A stretch of 12,420 nt of DNA from an uncultured Sutterella sp. GTDB taxonomy: Bacteria; Pseudomonadota; Gammaproteobacteria; Burkholderiales; Burkholderiaceae_F. The position numbers and the translations under genes are program-made. This document shows, in pieces, positions 12,365-12,420 of this stretch. Numbering within the stretch: position 1 is the stretch's first letter; each line of letters begins with the position of its first letter. A model generated the notes under the pieces. It made no database searches, had not been told where the DNA came from, and saw nothing but the letters and a program-made list of their open reading frames with translations. Where the stretch lies: assembly GCA_900544255.1 (NCBI GenBank), contig UQUM01000050.1:1-12420 (forward strand). Reading direction: 5' to 3'.

Positions 12365-12420
12365 AGCCCGGCAGTGTCCTACTTTCACTGGAAATACAAC
12401 CAACTATCATCGGCCCAAAA
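12365..12420 (-). rRNA. rrf: 5S ribosomal RNA, 3' end only (cut by window edge)
   Basis: Read on the minus strand, the sequence GCCGATGATAGT followed by CCAGTGAAAGTAGGACACTGCCGGGCT is the conserved 3' half of bacterial 5S rRNA (GCCGATGATAGTG, then GTGAAAGTAGG, then the 3' acceptor strand). The 3' end is placed at about 12365. The 5' half, and presumably the 23S and 16S genes, lie to the right of the window. An rRNA operon is therefore oriented leftward into dinB. Confidence 0.9.

Overview
The window looks like chromosomal DNA from a moderately GC-rich proteobacterium. The gene set fits: a YgiW/YdeI-type BOF protein, a fosmidomycin-resistance (Fsr) exporter, a SotB-type sugar efflux carrier, PanE and DinB. 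Several proteins read like divergent relatives of enterobacterial ones. A gut betaproteobacterium such as a member of the Sutterellaceae is a reasonable guess, but it is an inference from protein flavour and base composition only.

Left part (1-2716), all leftward. The first 77 bases are the 5' end of a group IIC intron running out of the left edge. It sits 7 nt past the intrinsic-terminator hairpin of a small secreted BOF/OB-fold protein gene. Next come fsr and, 10 nt upstream of it, an 8-TM-like membrane protein with an internal duplication. These two form an operon.

Centre (2822-8733), rightward. A 1766-residue protein carries a DEDD-type 3'-5' exonuclease-like domain, a Cys-rich motif, a complete RecQ (SF2) helicase core, about 520 residues of largely unassigned sequence, a complete UvrD/Rep-type SF1 helicase core and a HIRAN-like C-terminal segment. 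Its stop overlaps (ATGA) the start of a membrane-anchored staphylococcal-nuclease-type enzyme, so the two are probably made together. This pair is the most unusual content: two helicase motors of opposite superfamilies and two nuclease folds in a two-gene unit. DNA repair, processing of incoming DNA or anti-phage defence are all conceivable, and the sequence does not decide between them.

Right part (8836-12420). A rightward 2-dehydropantoate 2-reductase gene converges on leftward sotB across a shared hairpin. Further right are leftward dinB (DNA polymerase IV) and then the 3' end and terminator of a leftward rRNA operon (5S rRNA), which enters from the right edge. No CRISPR array, tRNA, transposase or complete mobile element was seen. 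No gap between genes exceeds about 220 bases.
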